From contig CM060837.1 in assembly GCA_030762175.1 (NCBI GenBank), positions 7,334,001 to 7,398,000 of the forward strand: 64,000 nt of DNA, written 5' to 3'. The notes under the pieces were generated by a model that did no database searches, had not been told where the DNA came from, and worked only from the letters and a program-made list of their open reading frames with translations. Source of the stretch: Metallyticus violacea. Its lineage: Eukaryota; Arthropoda; Insecta; Mantodea; Metallyticidae. This document shows, one piece after another, positions 1 through 12,059 of this stretch (within the stretch, counting starts at the first letter, position 1; every line of letters begins with the position of its first letter). The translations under genes were made by a program, and so were the position numbers.

Positions 1-402
1 AATGTTAATTGGGGAATGGAATGCTCTTCGACATTCATCATACAGATGTAGATTACTTAATTACAAGAACAAGTGCCAGCCTGGGGTTGGCAGCGAGAAT
101 GTGTTCCGCTGGACCGTGTTTTGTTTTCAGAGCCTTATAACACACTACTGTGATTCAGACGCTGTCACTGAGCTCTCGAATCCATTTCTCATTTTCAACA
201 GTCGCCTTTGGACTTTCGTTATGTTCATTTTTTTTTTTTTCCTTACGGCGATTTTGTGATGATGTAATGTTCTAGAAGCATTAAATGGTTAAGTTTTATG
301 TTTAATTTCTAACAGTAAAATTACGTGTTCCAAATCTCTGCGATTTTTATAATTTTTATTTTTAAAATTTATAAAATACTCGTTTTTTTCACAAAGACTG
401 TC

Positions 403-437
<35 letters not shown>
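403..437. repeat. (ATT)n microsatellite
   Basis: A run of about twelve ATT/TAT triplets. Direct reading of the sequence; no other function seen. Confidence 0.95.
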
Positions 438-438
<1 letters not shown>

Positions 439-439
439 A

Positions 440-1914
440 CTAATTCGTTTCATTAATACAAAAGGTGATCATTAAGTAACGTTACCTTATTTCAAAGCAG
501 TTCTGTGAACTCTCCAATTCTACCTCGTATCCAGGCGTGATTAACTCTAACCCGCCTGGGTTCATTTAATACATTGACTTAATGCAGGTAGCAGTATTGA
601 AGGTATAAAAAGGAGGTATTTTCTTAAGAATTACTGTGGGCATTCTCATCGTTGTGGAAGCCTTTTAGAAATGTCTTGAGAGCTCCAAAAATTGCTTGGT
701 TATTCTCATGTGCAGCATAGTCCACGTGGCAAGAAGCTTATCAGTTCCGGCCACATTGACCGTTTTCTTCGATTAACTTTTTTCATCATACTCAGCAATC
801 ATGCGACGATAGTTTCGCCGTAAAAAAAACAGTGAAACGACGGTAAAAAAACTGCACTTCCTATCACGGTATATGTATAAACCGGGATTCTAGAATATGA
901 CCTCACCGTCTGCATGGGGTTTAGCATCTCGGCCAAGGCCGGCTCCCCTCCCCACTCATGGCCACGTGCATGTCTGTCCTTGAACTTCCAGACGTTCAAC
1001 TGTCAACTTCATTCGGTCTGCAGTTGGTCTTTCTAGTTTTTTTAGTTTCTATTTTCTTTTCCTGTGGTTGCATGAAAAAGAGGCAAGTTGTACTTTTTTG
1101 AGTATTGTTATTTCAAAATATATAATATTGTTTGGTACTAAATGTTCATTATATATGACTGTGCTATTAATAAAGTGTTTCATTATAAATATATAATAGT
1201 TCTTTTTTTAATATTTTATTCCTCTTTATAACGCAACAAACGCCAGTATGCGTAAAACTGGAGGAAAACTGCACCGACGAGATATGACGTTTCAGGTGGT
1301 GCATACACATAATAGATCTCATGGAATAGTTTAGAATTTATGTAAAATAATATGTTTTACATTCAATTTATCTATCAAACTTAAATGTCGCCGGTAAAGC
1401 ATAACAAAGAAAACAGAACAAAAAAAATTATGTTATAAATTTAAAAAATAACGCAAATTAAATACTATGCCATACTTACAAACATTATCAGATGATCAAA
1501 CAAATTGCCTTGCAAATGTTTAATAGGAAAAAAATACCAGATAAACACATTGTGTTCTTATAATGTATCGTTTATCCAAATTACTTAAGTACATAGAAAA
1601 ATGAACTGGAAAGCAAATTGGCGTAGTGTCTACAGTGGCGTTGCTGTGTTTGAATTGGGAGTTAGGAAAAAGATGAAGTACGATATATCAACACTGGTAT
1701 TTAATGGAGTACATAGCGGAAGGAATTTGATTAATTAGCCAGCTCGTTACGAAGAGTTTATTTTGTGTAGATTTCCTTAATTAGCTACTGGCTGGCAACC
1801 AAGCGCTGATACAGGGCCGCTTTAACTTAAAGAAACAGGAACTGTACACTCATTTGCTGTTTTCATTCTTTATAGAAATGTTTGTAATGTTTACGTGAAA
1901 TAAAGGTGTAATTC
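440..1914. other. A+T-rich non-coding stretch, nothing recognised
   Basis: No reading frame, transposase motif or SINE box was recognised here. Short frames (for example 799-999 minus) have no domain-like composition. Confidence 0.5.
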
Positions 1915-2300
1915 TTTTTACGGTTGTACCCAGGAAACAATTTTTGAAAATTTTCTTCAAATCCCCGTCGATCTTCCTTACTAGGCACTGAAAATGACAA
2001 TGAATATATATAAGGAAGGCCTGGGGTTCGAATCTTACCAGTATTCCTCTCTCTAAGGTTTTCTCCAGGTTTTCATAAATGGCTAATGCCCTAACTTAGG
2101 CCTTGAACGTTTGCTTCCTTAAAAGAATCCTTTCCCAAGTTATTATTTCATCTCATGTGTTATCAGTGTGCCTATGGTGCCTCAGGAGTAAAAACGGGCG
2201 TTAACTACCGTTAAAAAAAATACACATGTGTGTTTGTGTATGTCTGCTAACGCTCTAGTGGCCGCACTTTTTCCCCCCAAAGAAACCCGTGTGAAATTAG
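1915..2300 (-). repeat. Family D dispersed repeat, split by a SINE-A copy
   Basis: In minus orientation the segment carries the two landmarks of family D. One is the core with GGCCGC followed by a TAGAGYGTTA-like word (about 2245-2275). The other is the terminal module with GTGCCTAGTAAGGAAGAT, a purine-rich GATTTGAAGAAAATTTTC stretch and GGGTACAACC (about 1922-1992). A SINE-A copy lies between them. The same order is seen near 7.0, 11.1 and 49.6 kb. Class unknown. Confidence 0.6.
2014..2220 (+). mobile_element. SINE-A copy 1 (5'-truncated tRNA-derived SINE)
   Basis: Starts in the tRNA-like head just before the B box (GGGTTCGAATC) and runs through the shared body (CCAGGTTTTC, CATAAATGGC, CCTTTCCCAA, TTTCATCTCATG, GGTGCCTCAG) to the family tail (AAAACGGGCGTTAA plus A-run). 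The A box half of the head is missing. It interrupts a family D repeat, so it is younger than that repeat. Confidence 0.85.
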
Positions 2301-2828
2301 ATTGACGTTTAATTAGTTTGACGTATTTAACTAGATTAATATGTTTTATTTCGATGAAATGTTTTTAATTAAGTCAATGTATGTAAAATTAAGTTCACGT
2401 GTGTTCAATTAATTTGACCTATTTAACTAGATTGGCATGTTTTCAATTAGGTGAAATATATTTAATGTAGTCAATGTGTGTAAAATTTAGTTATGTTTTT
2501 GTTTAGTTTGACGTATTTAACTAGGTCGATGTGTGTTTAACTAGATTGACATTAATTAATATAATATGTTCTAAATTAAGTTGACATGCATTTAATTAGT
2601 TTGACCTATTTAACTAGATTGACATGAATATAGTTTCGGAAAATGTATTTATTAAAACACAATGTGTAAAATTTAGTTAACATTTTTAATTAGTTTGACG
2701 TATGTGTATTTAACTAGATTGACATTAATTATGATATTATGTCCTAAATTAAGTTGATATGCATTTAATTAATTAGTGTGTATTTAACGGGATTAACAAG
2801 TTTCAAGCGTGAAATGTGTATAATTAAG

Positions 2829-2873
<45 letters not shown>

Positions 2874-3015
2874 GTTGACATATATTTAATTAATTTGACG
2901 TATTTAACTAGATTGGCATGAATGTAGTTACGTGAAACATGTTTAATTAAGGAAATATGTGTAAATGTATTTAATTAGTTTGACATATTTAACTAGGATG
3001 ATGTGTAGAATGACA
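2300..3015. repeat. Tandem array, ~94-bp unit, about eight degenerate copies
   Basis: The landmark TTTGACSTATTTAACTAGATT recurs at about 2317, 2413, 2507, 2600, 2694, 2777, 2893 and 2979, giving spacings of mostly 93-96 bp with irregular 83, 116 and 86 steps. Each unit is itself made of about five related ~19-bp words (TTAATTAG, TTAACTAG, TTAATTAAG, AAATTAAG with TTGAC or GTCAATG). One interval is lengthened by an (AT)n run. A simple satellite or minisatellite with higher-order structure. Confidence 0.85.
2831..2866. repeat. (AT)n microsatellite inside the 94-bp array
   Basis: About eighteen AT dinucleotides inside one unit of the surrounding array, explaining the long 116-bp spacing there. 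Confidence 0.95.
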
Positions 3016-3097
3016 TGTAAAATGATATGTAAGTATATGTAAAATCATTCGACATATATCGAAATTAAATAAATAAATTAAATTTATTTATTTAATT

Positions 3098-3320
3098 CTA
3101 GGTTGGCATGACCTGCCAAAAGTTCGCAATCCTGACCTTGCACAGGGTGAGTTCTTGTTGTTTCCTCGAGTGAAATCTTGTATTGATGAAAAACCGTGTA
3201 AACGAGTGCAGGACCTCGCTCAAGCTATAAATTCAGATCTGTTGACAATATCTCAGTCCAAGTGCCGTAGTGCTTTTGACAAGTGCAAAACTTTTTGAAT
3301 GTCCCTCATAACATTATAGA
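3098..3320 (+). pseudogene. Mariner-type transposase C-terminal relic
   Basis: A plus-strand frame beginning near 3100 reads RNPDLAQGEFLLFPRVKS, which matches the third-catalytic-Asp block of mariner transposases (usually SPDLAPCDFFLFPRLKS). It then gives KRVQDLAQA and SKCRSAFDKCKTF before a stop, as expected for the C-terminal helices. In the block the catalytic Asp position reads Glu. Nothing of the N-terminal domain or inverted repeats is visible, so this is an old fragment. The match is to the family pattern; the lineage is unassigned. Confidence 0.65.
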
Positions 3321-3329
3321 GAAAAGGTT

Positions 3330-4355
3330 GGTGAAAGTTATTTTAAGCGTTATTGTATATATACAGAAAAAAAAAAAAAACAAGAGCATTGAGTTCAAAC
3401 ATAAACAAATTCCTGTTGATGTAACATGCACGTTTATAATATTACTTGTAATTTAATTTGATTATCACTTCCATATTGATAGAATGTCATTGTTTTGGGC
3501 ATGTTAATTTATTATTATAATATATATTCGTGGTATGTTTAGCACATTCGTAAATTAAATTTTCCATTAATTTCGATGCCCTATGCCTTAGCCCACCATA
3601 GACAAAGAGATTTGTCACTGCAAGCAAGTTATAAAATCTCTGAAGTTATGCAGTGTATTTCATTGAAAGTTGGTTTAAACCTTTAGAGAATTGTTTAAAA
3701 CAAAGAGTATCAAAGCTTAAAATAAACCACATGTTAAGAATTTGGAGTTGGAGGTTTGGCAACGTTAGATTTCTTCGAATGTGTGTGTTTTCTGTACAGA
3801 TGTAGGGATTCGGCTCTGTCTAGAGAAGAAGTTACGTGTTTGCTCAGACACACACCCTGACAGATAAAAGGCAACCATCTATTTTTATTTTACAGTTTTA
3901 AAGCCCGGAAGATAAAAGCGAACAAACAAAGACAGTAAGAAAAATGTTCCTTCAAGACCCCTACAATTTACCGCCGTTTGGTTTCAAAGTGTTACAGTAG
4001 TTCCGTAACCAGAGCTCACTGACAAGGCTGTTAAAACATTTAATGTTAAACTTCTGTTTTACGGTAAAGGTCGTAAAGCAGGCATATTTTTAGTCCAGAT
4101 CGTATTTCACAACTTGTCTGCGACTGATTTGCAGACGCGAGAGGAAAGATATGCGTTTCTGACACGTCTATAATTAGAAAAGATTTCGCATATCACTCAC
4201 AAGGGACAACACGCTCCATTCATAGCCGCAACATAGCGTTTTGACGTTTGACACGTCTGCAACTGGTGTCTTGATTTATCCGAGTGCATTTAGTGAGGCG
4301 GCTAGCGGAATTTACTATGAATGATGTTTCTTTTCTGTTTCATTAAAAACTGTTG
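3330..4355. other. Non-coding stretch, nothing recognised
   Basis: A+T-rich DNA with a short poly-A run near 3366. No transposase block, SINE box or coding exon recognised. Confidence 0.45.
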
Positions 4356-4360
4356 TTCAT

Positions 4361-4624
4361 TTGTTTTATTTAAGGACGCTCTTTAACATCTCAGGTCATC
4401 AACGTTCCGTACAATTGAGGGCGTGAAACGGTCGACAAATTTTCCTCAGAGACCTCTTCTTTCGGCTTGAAGTTCTTTTACATGCCGTAAATGTACGACA
4501 TGGGATCCACGACTTTACTTCTCTTCCGAAGGAAGCCATACTTATAATGTTTACGCCCGAAAAGATTGAATCCGCGAATTTGGATTTAGGAGGCAAATAT
4601 GGTTGCCACTACACCACCAGAACG
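4361..4624 (-). mobile_element. SINE-B copy 1 (tRNA-derived SINE)
   Basis: On the minus strand it runs from a degenerate tRNA-like head (GGTGGTGTAGTGGCAACC at the A box) through the shared body (GGAAGCCATACTT and GACCTGAGATGTTAAAGAGC in their complements) to the tail near 4361. The B box is eroded (the GGTTCGAACCC region is largely deleted). No clear flanking duplication. Confidence 0.85.
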
Positions 4625-4959
4625 ATTTCATCAAAAGGAAATGCATAAAGAAGATATGAAGACAAAAAAAGAGAAAGAGAGGGAAAATATATTAATGTGA
4701 GTGAAAATGTCCTAACCTCGCTAATAATAAATTTGACAATTTTTTTAGTAATTATCTCAGAAACTATTAATCATTATCAACATTGTTGAAATCGCATTAT
4801 GTACTTATGAATTTTTTTTATGGATAGATGGAAAAAAAATGCATTGGATTTTAATTTATTTTGAGTAACTGTGGATAAACTTGCCAATTTGTTTCATTAA
4901 ATTTTAACCCTGTCAGAAAGTTGAGTTATTCATTTTTTAATTCGACAGTATACATACAG

Positions 4960-5390
4960 CGTATTATGCCTCGGGTGTCTTTACGATTAAGTGTTGAAAG
5001 AATCATAGGACCAATTGTTTAGCATACTGTTACTTATGTCAATATTATACTAACCCCTTTTTTCAAAGAACTAACCAACAGGGAGAAATCATGCATTTTC
5101 AACAGAACTCTGCCACTGCTCATACTGCGAATAATTCAACGAGAACACTTCACAATGTCTTTCCATAAGACAGAGTTATTGGTAGGGATTTGTGCCCCGC
5201 TTTATTATCTCTAGGGTAAATTAAAAATGCCACGTATCAGACGAACCCGCACCCCATACAAAAACTCAGAGAAAATATTCGTTAGCAAGTTGTCCGGATA
5301 TCACAAAATGAACTACAGCGAGTGATGAATAATTTGCTAAAGATATGCCAAAAAGTGTGGAGGATGAAGGCGGTTCAACACTTTATGTGA
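4960..5390 (+). pseudogene. Mariner-like transposase relic, family O copy 1
   Basis: With a few frame changes this stretch gives, in order, ERIIGPIV, an equivalent of FQQDSATAHTANNS around the second catalytic Asp (here QQNSATAHTANNS, Asp replaced), DRVIGRDLCP, then the C-terminal block TYQTNPHPIQKLRENIRQ and ISQNELQRVMNNLLK. The order and the NPH-I-L-NIR block match insect mariner-like transposases of the sort that carry a DUF4817 helix-turn-helix. Only the C-terminal half remains. A paralogue lies on the minus strand at 39150-39815, there split by a SINE-A; this copy shows the unoccupied site. Confidence 0.7.
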
Positions 5391-5779
5391 TAATTTTGTA
5401 AGTAATGACAAATGGATGGTTTGTTTCATTGCTTTACCCTCCGAGAACGCGCAGCATCTGCAGTACTCGTACGGCCACGTTTAAATTCATTATCCGGTAA
5501 TAAATGATGTTGAGTGCTGGTGCAGAGTCCCATGAACCTCATCAGCTCAATTTGCATCTGGGCCGCAGTCCAATTTTTTTTATAATAGAAATGTTTTATT
5601 ACTGCACCTGTTACTTATCAATCCGCCCTTGTAGAAGTCTCCAGAAGTGGGGGAGAATGCCGCGTTTGTGGCCAAGGGGATATGATACGCCATAGATAGT
5701 GACTGTGAATTCCTTCTTATTTGATTAAAATTAAAAAAAAGTAATTAAAAATAAAAAACATCCACTTCATTTTTTCAAA

Positions 5780-5780
<1 letters not shown>

Positions 5781-5839
<59 letters not shown>

Positions 5840-5849
5840 GTTATTATTT
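5781..5849. repeat. (ATT)n microsatellite
   Basis: About 20 near-perfect ATT triplets, one of the two longest in the window. Confidence 0.95.
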
Positions 5850-6579
5850 ACTGTTTAAAATTTAAAAGGCTATTGATCCTAACATAAGTTATTTAAGCAC
5901 AGCTATTGCGAAAGAGCTATTCTTTAACATTGTTATATTTTATTAGAAAATCTTCTACTTTACACCAGTTAGTACTTTAATAATATTTGTGCGTTTTAAT
6001 ACTACAGCCAACGGAGATATTTTAATTCCCAATGTTTCCATTTCCAAATAGTACCCCAATTTAAAAAATATACTTCATTGATCATAGAAAACATAAAGCA
6101 ACAGTGGCTAGTACAGTACAGACGCTTGATTAATTTCTCGTGTAAGAGGGTTGGCTACGCGTTATCTTTCCTAGCCGCTATTTCACGGCAACTAGCCACT
6201 TCACTGCCGGTCTTTTTTCCGCTCAATATAAACCCTTTCCGAGACTTTTCTTCTGTCCCATAGAGTTACATGATTGGGCAGCTGGTTACAAGATTATAGC
6301 TTTCTTCTGTCAGCTGCGCCCGTCAGTGATTATTGAGGCTTTCCGGTAGAATTGTCAGCCCTAGACTTGCTCTTCGACACATCGTAACGGGTTCCTTTAC
6401 TGCCAGGGGTGCCACTAATGCAGGATTAAAAAGACCTCGTCTTAAAAAGGAAACGGAGGGTGAAAGAAACTATATAAATAAATTATAATTATCTGAAACG
6501 CAGTTAAAACGCAAACAAAAGTATGTATGTTGTCTCTGTATTTATCTGTATGTTATTTTTACTTTTTTGCAGATAGTTA
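5850..6579. other. Non-coding stretch, nothing recognised
   Basis: Contains a 61-codon frame at 6078-6263 with no recognisable domain. No repeat family assigned. Confidence 0.45.
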
Positions 6580-7075
6580 TGCCTTGCATTTATTTACTTT
6601 GTCCATAGTCACTCGAGATATCAGTTAAATTTTCACTTTAGGTTAACCCCCACTCTATACATTTCTGTTTTTTAAGGTATGCCCCTACTCCTAACCGCCC
6701 GATTTTCCTGTTTTTCACAAACTATTTTTATTATTTTATTTAAACCGTTTATGCCGAGTTTCTTTGCAAAAAAAAAAAAAAAAAAAAAAACACATTGATG
6801 CCGCTAAAGAAAATTTTAATTTTGGGTTTCAGGTAAACTCCCACTCCTAATAATTTTATTTGGCTGACATTTTCGACGTAAGTTTCATTTGGGAAAAAAA
6901 AATTAAAATTGCGGCCGCTAGAGTGTTAACAATACAAAATATATTCATCGCTTTACCACTCCTAATGATCCAAATTTGCTGGTTTTTGAACTCGATGGAA
7001 ATTTGAAGAAAAATTTTCAAAAATATTTTCATGGATTTCGGAATTTGTTCAAAAAGGGAGATACAGTAACCGGTC
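6580..7075 (+). repeat. Family D dispersed repeat (two-to-three ~140-bp modules plus terminal module)
   Basis: Modules contain a GGTTAACYCCCACTCCTAAT-like word, then AAACTATTTTTATT, a GCCGAGTTTC word, an A-run and a GCCGCTARAG word. The array ends in GGCCGCTAGAGTGTTAAC (about 6912-6929) followed by the terminal module with TTTTTGAACTCGATGG and GAAAAATTTTCAAAAATATT. A 22-base A-run lies at 6769-6790. Same structure near 48.6-49.7 kb. Confidence 0.65.
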
Positions 7076-7079
7076 GTTA

Positions 7080-9160
7080 ACTTAATATTTTTATTATTAA
7101 TGTACGCATGAAATGAAACTGTATGAGTAATTAAATCTGGTAATTATAATAAGCATTAACATATTTTATAAAATACATTGAAAATGATGCTCCTCAGCGG
7201 CAGTACATTGCCAACATCTGCATGGGAAATTCTTGTAGTTCATCTAACTTTCGTTCAATAAGAATATGGAGTTAGGAACAGTTCGTTGTCATCAGAACCG
7301 ATGGAATGAAGTGAGATAAAGTGGGAGAGAGGAAAATTGCACCTACAAGAACCTCAGTTACCACGCCAAAGACAGATTCTGAAAAGATTAGACCTTGGAA
7401 ATGTTCCTCACAGTTTCACCACCTCTAAAGAATGTACTGTCCAAAGTATCATGCATAGGAAAGATACATCCCTTCATAGGCCAATGCGGCCAGGGAGAAA
7501 CAACTAGAATCAGGATAAGCGATCCAATATACGGAGAAAGTTTAATACTAGAATATAAAAAAGAAGTACTATAAAAACTTCGGATAACTGTGTACCCTTC
7601 TATGTTTTGGTACTCAACCATCCGAAATTATACATTTTTATATATCAACTTTCAATTTTCTTTTATATCCAAGCGTTGTCGCCTTAGACACTGTGCTTGG
7701 TGTTTCTTTGTCGGTACTTCACAGTACAGTACATAAACACCACTTAGACTTAGTTTCACGGGAGAATCAGGACCGAAACGACCGGAAAACACTTACCTGC
7801 AGGTACCATATACTGACGGCACAAAAACCGTACAAAGACATTGTAGTATTCAAACACACGTTTTGTAGTTTATACATAGGCCCGGTGACAGAAAACATTT
7901 CCTTTATATTTGTTATTAAGTGGCTTACAAGATTTGAAGTCGATTTTGAGTTGTACAAACCAAGAGTTTCAAAATAAATTGTTATTAGATTCAGAATTTT
8001 AGCATAGCATCAATGTGTATTTCCGTATTACGTATTTTTTAAATTAAGTGGATTCGGCATTAGTTTCTCACACTGAATTCTGGCTTTTTTTTATACACGC
8101 AATGTTATTTGTTTATTTATTTATTTTTTTATCGATGTGGAGATTTAACCGTAAACGCTTTCAAAAGGCCATGGACAGAAACGTTACACAGGAGCGACTG
8201 AATTAATTGCTCGAATTTAAACAACGTCTTCTATATAAGCCCAAACACACATTCCTATACGTGTATTAACAAAAAGGCACCATTTGACAGTTTAATTACA
8301 CTACCGTTTCCGCTTCATGAAACAGCCTCTGTCGTTCTGTGCGAACATATTTGAAGCCCGCTATTGCAGAAATTTACCTCACAGTTGTCCATGATAACTA
8401 TTGGTGAACAGATTCAAAATGTTTGTGTCATTTTCAGCTAACGATGTACGTCATGAAAGTGTTTGGATTTCGATGAAGTCACGTTTTTTTCTTTCTTCTG
8501 CTGGAGACATAACTCATTTATTTATGGATTCTGATATTCCTCCATTTTCTAAAAGGATGTAATTTATTTCCTGTTTTCTATCATTACCTTATTGTTGTTT
8601 GAATTTAGACAAAAATAAGCTAGAAAAATTATTGAACATTTATTGCAATAGTTATGTTTTTGTACCACTTCCGAAATAAACTGCATTGCTGTAATATTAT
8701 CAAAAATAATTTGTTTTCGTCGTTTAACTAGCTGACCTAGTTTTTATTCTGTCCAAATTGAAACAACAACAATAATACCCAGGATACCGGGTAACGACAG
8801 AAAACGGAAAGATTTGATGGTCAACGGCCGGAAATTCGGTAATTTATTTTGATTAAAATGGGCAGGCAAAAGGCACTTAAAATACTGAAAATAGATAGAT
8901 ATTTAAGACACTAAATAATTTATTTCACACAATTAAAGTACCTAAGCTTAGTTTTCTTGGTTACAAGCAACAACAAGAGGTTTTATCATAGTCAGCCACT
9001 TGTCAAAGAGAAACATTTTTCATCATGGAAAAAGAACGTCTACTTTCACTGAAGTGATTGGAGCATATTTAAAACAAGTTATTTCGGAAGAACTCATACC
9101 AGTTACAACAGAACATTTACCTTTCAGGACATCATGGAAATGTTTATCAAGATTAGATCA
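7080..9160. other. Non-coding stretch, nothing firmly recognised
   Basis: Small frames on both strands (for example 7693-7977 plus) overlap one another and lack domains. No SINE or mariner block was seen. Confidence 0.4.
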
Positions 9161-9161
9161 A

Positions 9162-9880
9162 GTAGTTTTGAATAGTCCTGGCGAATGAGCAAAAGATGTG
9201 CATGGTTTCTGGTTGAATTAATTTTCTGTTTATGCGTTTATAACGCAATCAGGTTAGTATTTCTCTTATTTCCGTACTGAACACATTGTAGGGACGGTTT
9301 ATTGCACAGCTGGACCGCTCTCATCTTTCTCCCTTTCAATTGTTTGTTACATTTATGCAGGTAAAAAGTTACCCCCACCACAAACTTCCTAGAAGTGTTT
9401 CGCACAGGAATATTCAAAACTACAGTACTTCCCTTCATCCTCGCCATTTCCTGGTATTCGTATGCCCGAGGTAACCGTGCGTTCCTTTCACTAATGAAAG
9501 TTCTGCTATTTAAAGAACTTAAGTGAGTGGATTGAAGAAGAAAGTTTTTGATTTCTTGAAAAGCAATAAATGTACATACAAATTCTCGATGATATTTTTG
9601 TGAAGTAAACATATTTAATTTTTTATAACTTTTTTCACTTCGTTAAATTGAAATTCTTTAAGTGCTTTTTAAAATGCAAACAGGCTAAAGAAGGATTTAA
9701 ACCTGGAAAAAGGCAAGAGAAGTCAAGAGGTAAAAGGGGGGGAGTGAGGCAATATAAACTGGTGCTACTGATCATAAATGTACGGATACATGTTCATTTA
9801 TTTCTGACACTTAAATATATCCACCCAGAAAGAAAAGGCATTTTGCCTAACTCTCCATATCAGGTGATGACAGTTGAATC
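9162..9880. repeat. Family G dispersed repeat, copy 1 (unclassified)
   Basis: Closely parallels 56308-57030: both begin AGTTTTGAATAGTCCTGGCG, both contain ATTGTAGGGAYGGTTTATTR, CCGCTCTCATCTTTCTC, CCCGAGGTAACCG and CTTTTTAAAA-type words, and both end near AAATGTACGGAWACATGTTCA and AAAGGCATTTTG. A minus-strand frame of 124 codons (9238-9612) lies inside but is not conserved as a frame in copy 2. No termini or transposase recognised. Confidence 0.65.
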
Positions 9881-9929
9881 TTCTTTAATGGGAGTCGAAA
9901 TGCCCTCTATCCGCTAATAAGCTAGCAAA

Positions 9930-10929
9930 TTCAATAAGCATGAACTAAGAAAATATTATAAGTAATTAGGTTATTTTTTCATGGTTTTAATCCGATTGGT
10001 GGAAAAAGAAGTTGAAATATATCATCAGAAATTTAAAGTTTTTAAATATCCACTTTTTACTTAAAAATTAAATTTAAAAGTCTGTATAGCGTTATAATAA
10101 ATCTTTTTATTTTATTTTTTATTTATCTTATTTTATTTTATTTTTTAATTTTTTTGCACGTTGCTGAGATAATGGGGTGTTTACATGGAAAGGTGAATTT
10201 TTTAGAAATTTATATTAAATATAAAAAGTAAAAAATAATTCACATTTGTAAAAGAGATAGAAAGATCCTCAATGTCTCCAGGCTAATGACCCTTCATTTC
10301 TTACGGAAATTATTAACAAATACCTTTATATAGAAAATATTTACAAAATATTGACATTTAACTGAGTGAAAAATAAAAAAAAAACCTAAAAATAGTTGTG
10401 ACACGTTATTTTCAGACTTTTTTTAAATAGTTAGACTTTTTGCATTTCTATAAAATAGCATCCAAAAATTGAGAAAACTATACTACTCAAATGATATCAA
10501 AATCTAAGTATTTATAAATCGCCACTTTAACTAATAAGGTAAGAGTGCCTTTAAATTTCAATTTGTGGGTTGTTTGGGGTGAAGAGATGAAACCAAAAAT
10601 GTAATAAACTTTGCTTCAGCATCTTTGATGTGTTTTTGTTTATTTTAAGTAGGTAGAAATTCATTTGGATAAATTGACAGGTTTATTTATGATTAAATGT
10701 TCATTAAAATAATATTTTGGTTACAATTTCTGATTTATAAGGGCTATAATGTAGATATATTTGGAGAGAAGTTCGCTTGTAATGTCATGAGCTTTATGTG
10801 TAAATAAATAAATAAATAGAAACTGCATTAAAAATCTGTCATGCAGGAGCTGCGGAAACTAAGCGAATTCCTCAGCAAGTTGAATAATTTAAGGTTATTA
10901 CAGAGCACTAGGACGAAGAAATTGATGCC
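9930..10929. other. A+T-rich non-coding stretch
   Basis: Very A+T-rich, with (TTTTA)-like runs near 10110-10150 and (AAAT)n at about 10803. No coding or repeat-family signal. Confidence 0.5.
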
Positions 10930-11215
10930 TTTAGAGTACTTTTTAAATTTCTGTTTTTATATATCCCCACTACTGATGGTTTATGTTTCTTGTTTTATTT
11001 AAATGAAATATACCGAGTTTCGTTGAGGGGAAAAAAAAATTAGGCCGCTAGAGTGTTACCAAATACATACAATTTTTTTTTTTTTTTTTTCATAATTTTT
11101 ATGTCTAGTATATAGGATCGATGGAGATTTGAAGGGTTTTTCAAAAATATTTTCGTAGTACAAGCTTAATAGCCATATCCCTTCGGAATTCGCTAAAACG
11201 GGCGTCGTTAAGTTC
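10930..11215 (+). repeat. Family D dispersed repeat
   Basis: Contains ACCGAGTTTCGTTGAGG, GGCCGCTAGAGTGTTACC (about 11042-11059), a T-run, and the terminal module with GGATCGATGGAGATTTGAAG, TTCAAAAATATTTTCG and TTCGGAATTCGCTAAAA. Same order as at 6.9-7.05 kb. Confidence 0.65.
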
Positions 11216-12049
11216 GTATGTTGATGGGCTCTGACATCGCTGACATTTTTTCAGTGCCTTTGCTTCTGGACTCCCCTGCACGATATTTAAGTCAACCAGG
11301 GACAGACCACAGGGGTCATAACGGGTTAAAATACGAAATAACAGGGTCTGCGCCTGATAAGGCATGGACAGACATGTGTCTAGAGTGAGCGGGGCAACAC
11401 CCACAATTCCCCTTTGGGTAGGTGGCAGACATGACGTCCAGGAACCTCCCTAATTACAACTCTGCCCCGGAAGAACCGCCTTGTCTCTACATTTGTTTGT
11501 GTCGCCTTGCATCCGGAGACACAAGAGAACGACTGGCGAATGTTAACGACTGTCTTTTTGAAATAGAGAGAAATTTCCTGCCCAGTATGGACATTGTTCA
11601 AGTCGGATATCTCTAGCATTGCTAATGATAAAAAACAGGCTGTGTACCAGCTGATGTATTAATTGCTTTAATTCTTTAGTTTTTTTTTTCCTCCCCCCAA
11701 ATTCTCAAAATCTATCCATTAAAAAGTAAGTAATCTTACATTCACCATAAAAACAGATACTCGTATTATCTGTTCTCCGTTGTGAGGCATGCCTGAATCC
11801 TTTTGAAAAGGTTTTGAGGCACGCTGCAATTCACCCTCCCGAATATTGTAAACTACCCCCGGATATTTTCTTCAGCGCCTCCCCGAGTTTTAACAGTAAT
11901 TTTATGTAGACGAAGAAGCAGCAGCTGAGTGGCTTTATACGCACAGCCGACAGATACACCAGCTTGCTGGGCTAACAGTGTTAAAGGCGTTTTTAATCGA
12001 TAGCCTGTTTTATTAAGCTTTCTCTCAGTTTTTTCCTTTTCAGACTGGA
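11216..12049. other. Less A+T-rich segment, no gene recognised
   Basis: Base composition is more balanced than its surroundings and frames are open on both strands (11141-11404, 11380-11619, 11422-11616), but no motif identifies a protein and splice signals are not convincing. Confidence 0.4.
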
Positions 12050-12059
12050 ACTGTAAGAA

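Noticed and set aside
40..259. Plus-strand frame at the left edge as the end of a gene
   Set aside because: No domain, runs into a poly-T-derived Phe stretch, and no splice site defines it.
4399..4596. Minus-strand 65-codon frame, and similar frames at 28749-28991, 43783-43983 and 44380-44586
   Set aside because: All are the same translation of the SINE-B body and reflect repeat sequence, not a gene.
9238..9612. 124-codon minus-strand frame as a possible gene
   Set aside because: It lies in a dispersed repeat whose other copy (56.3-57.0 kb) does not keep the frame open.
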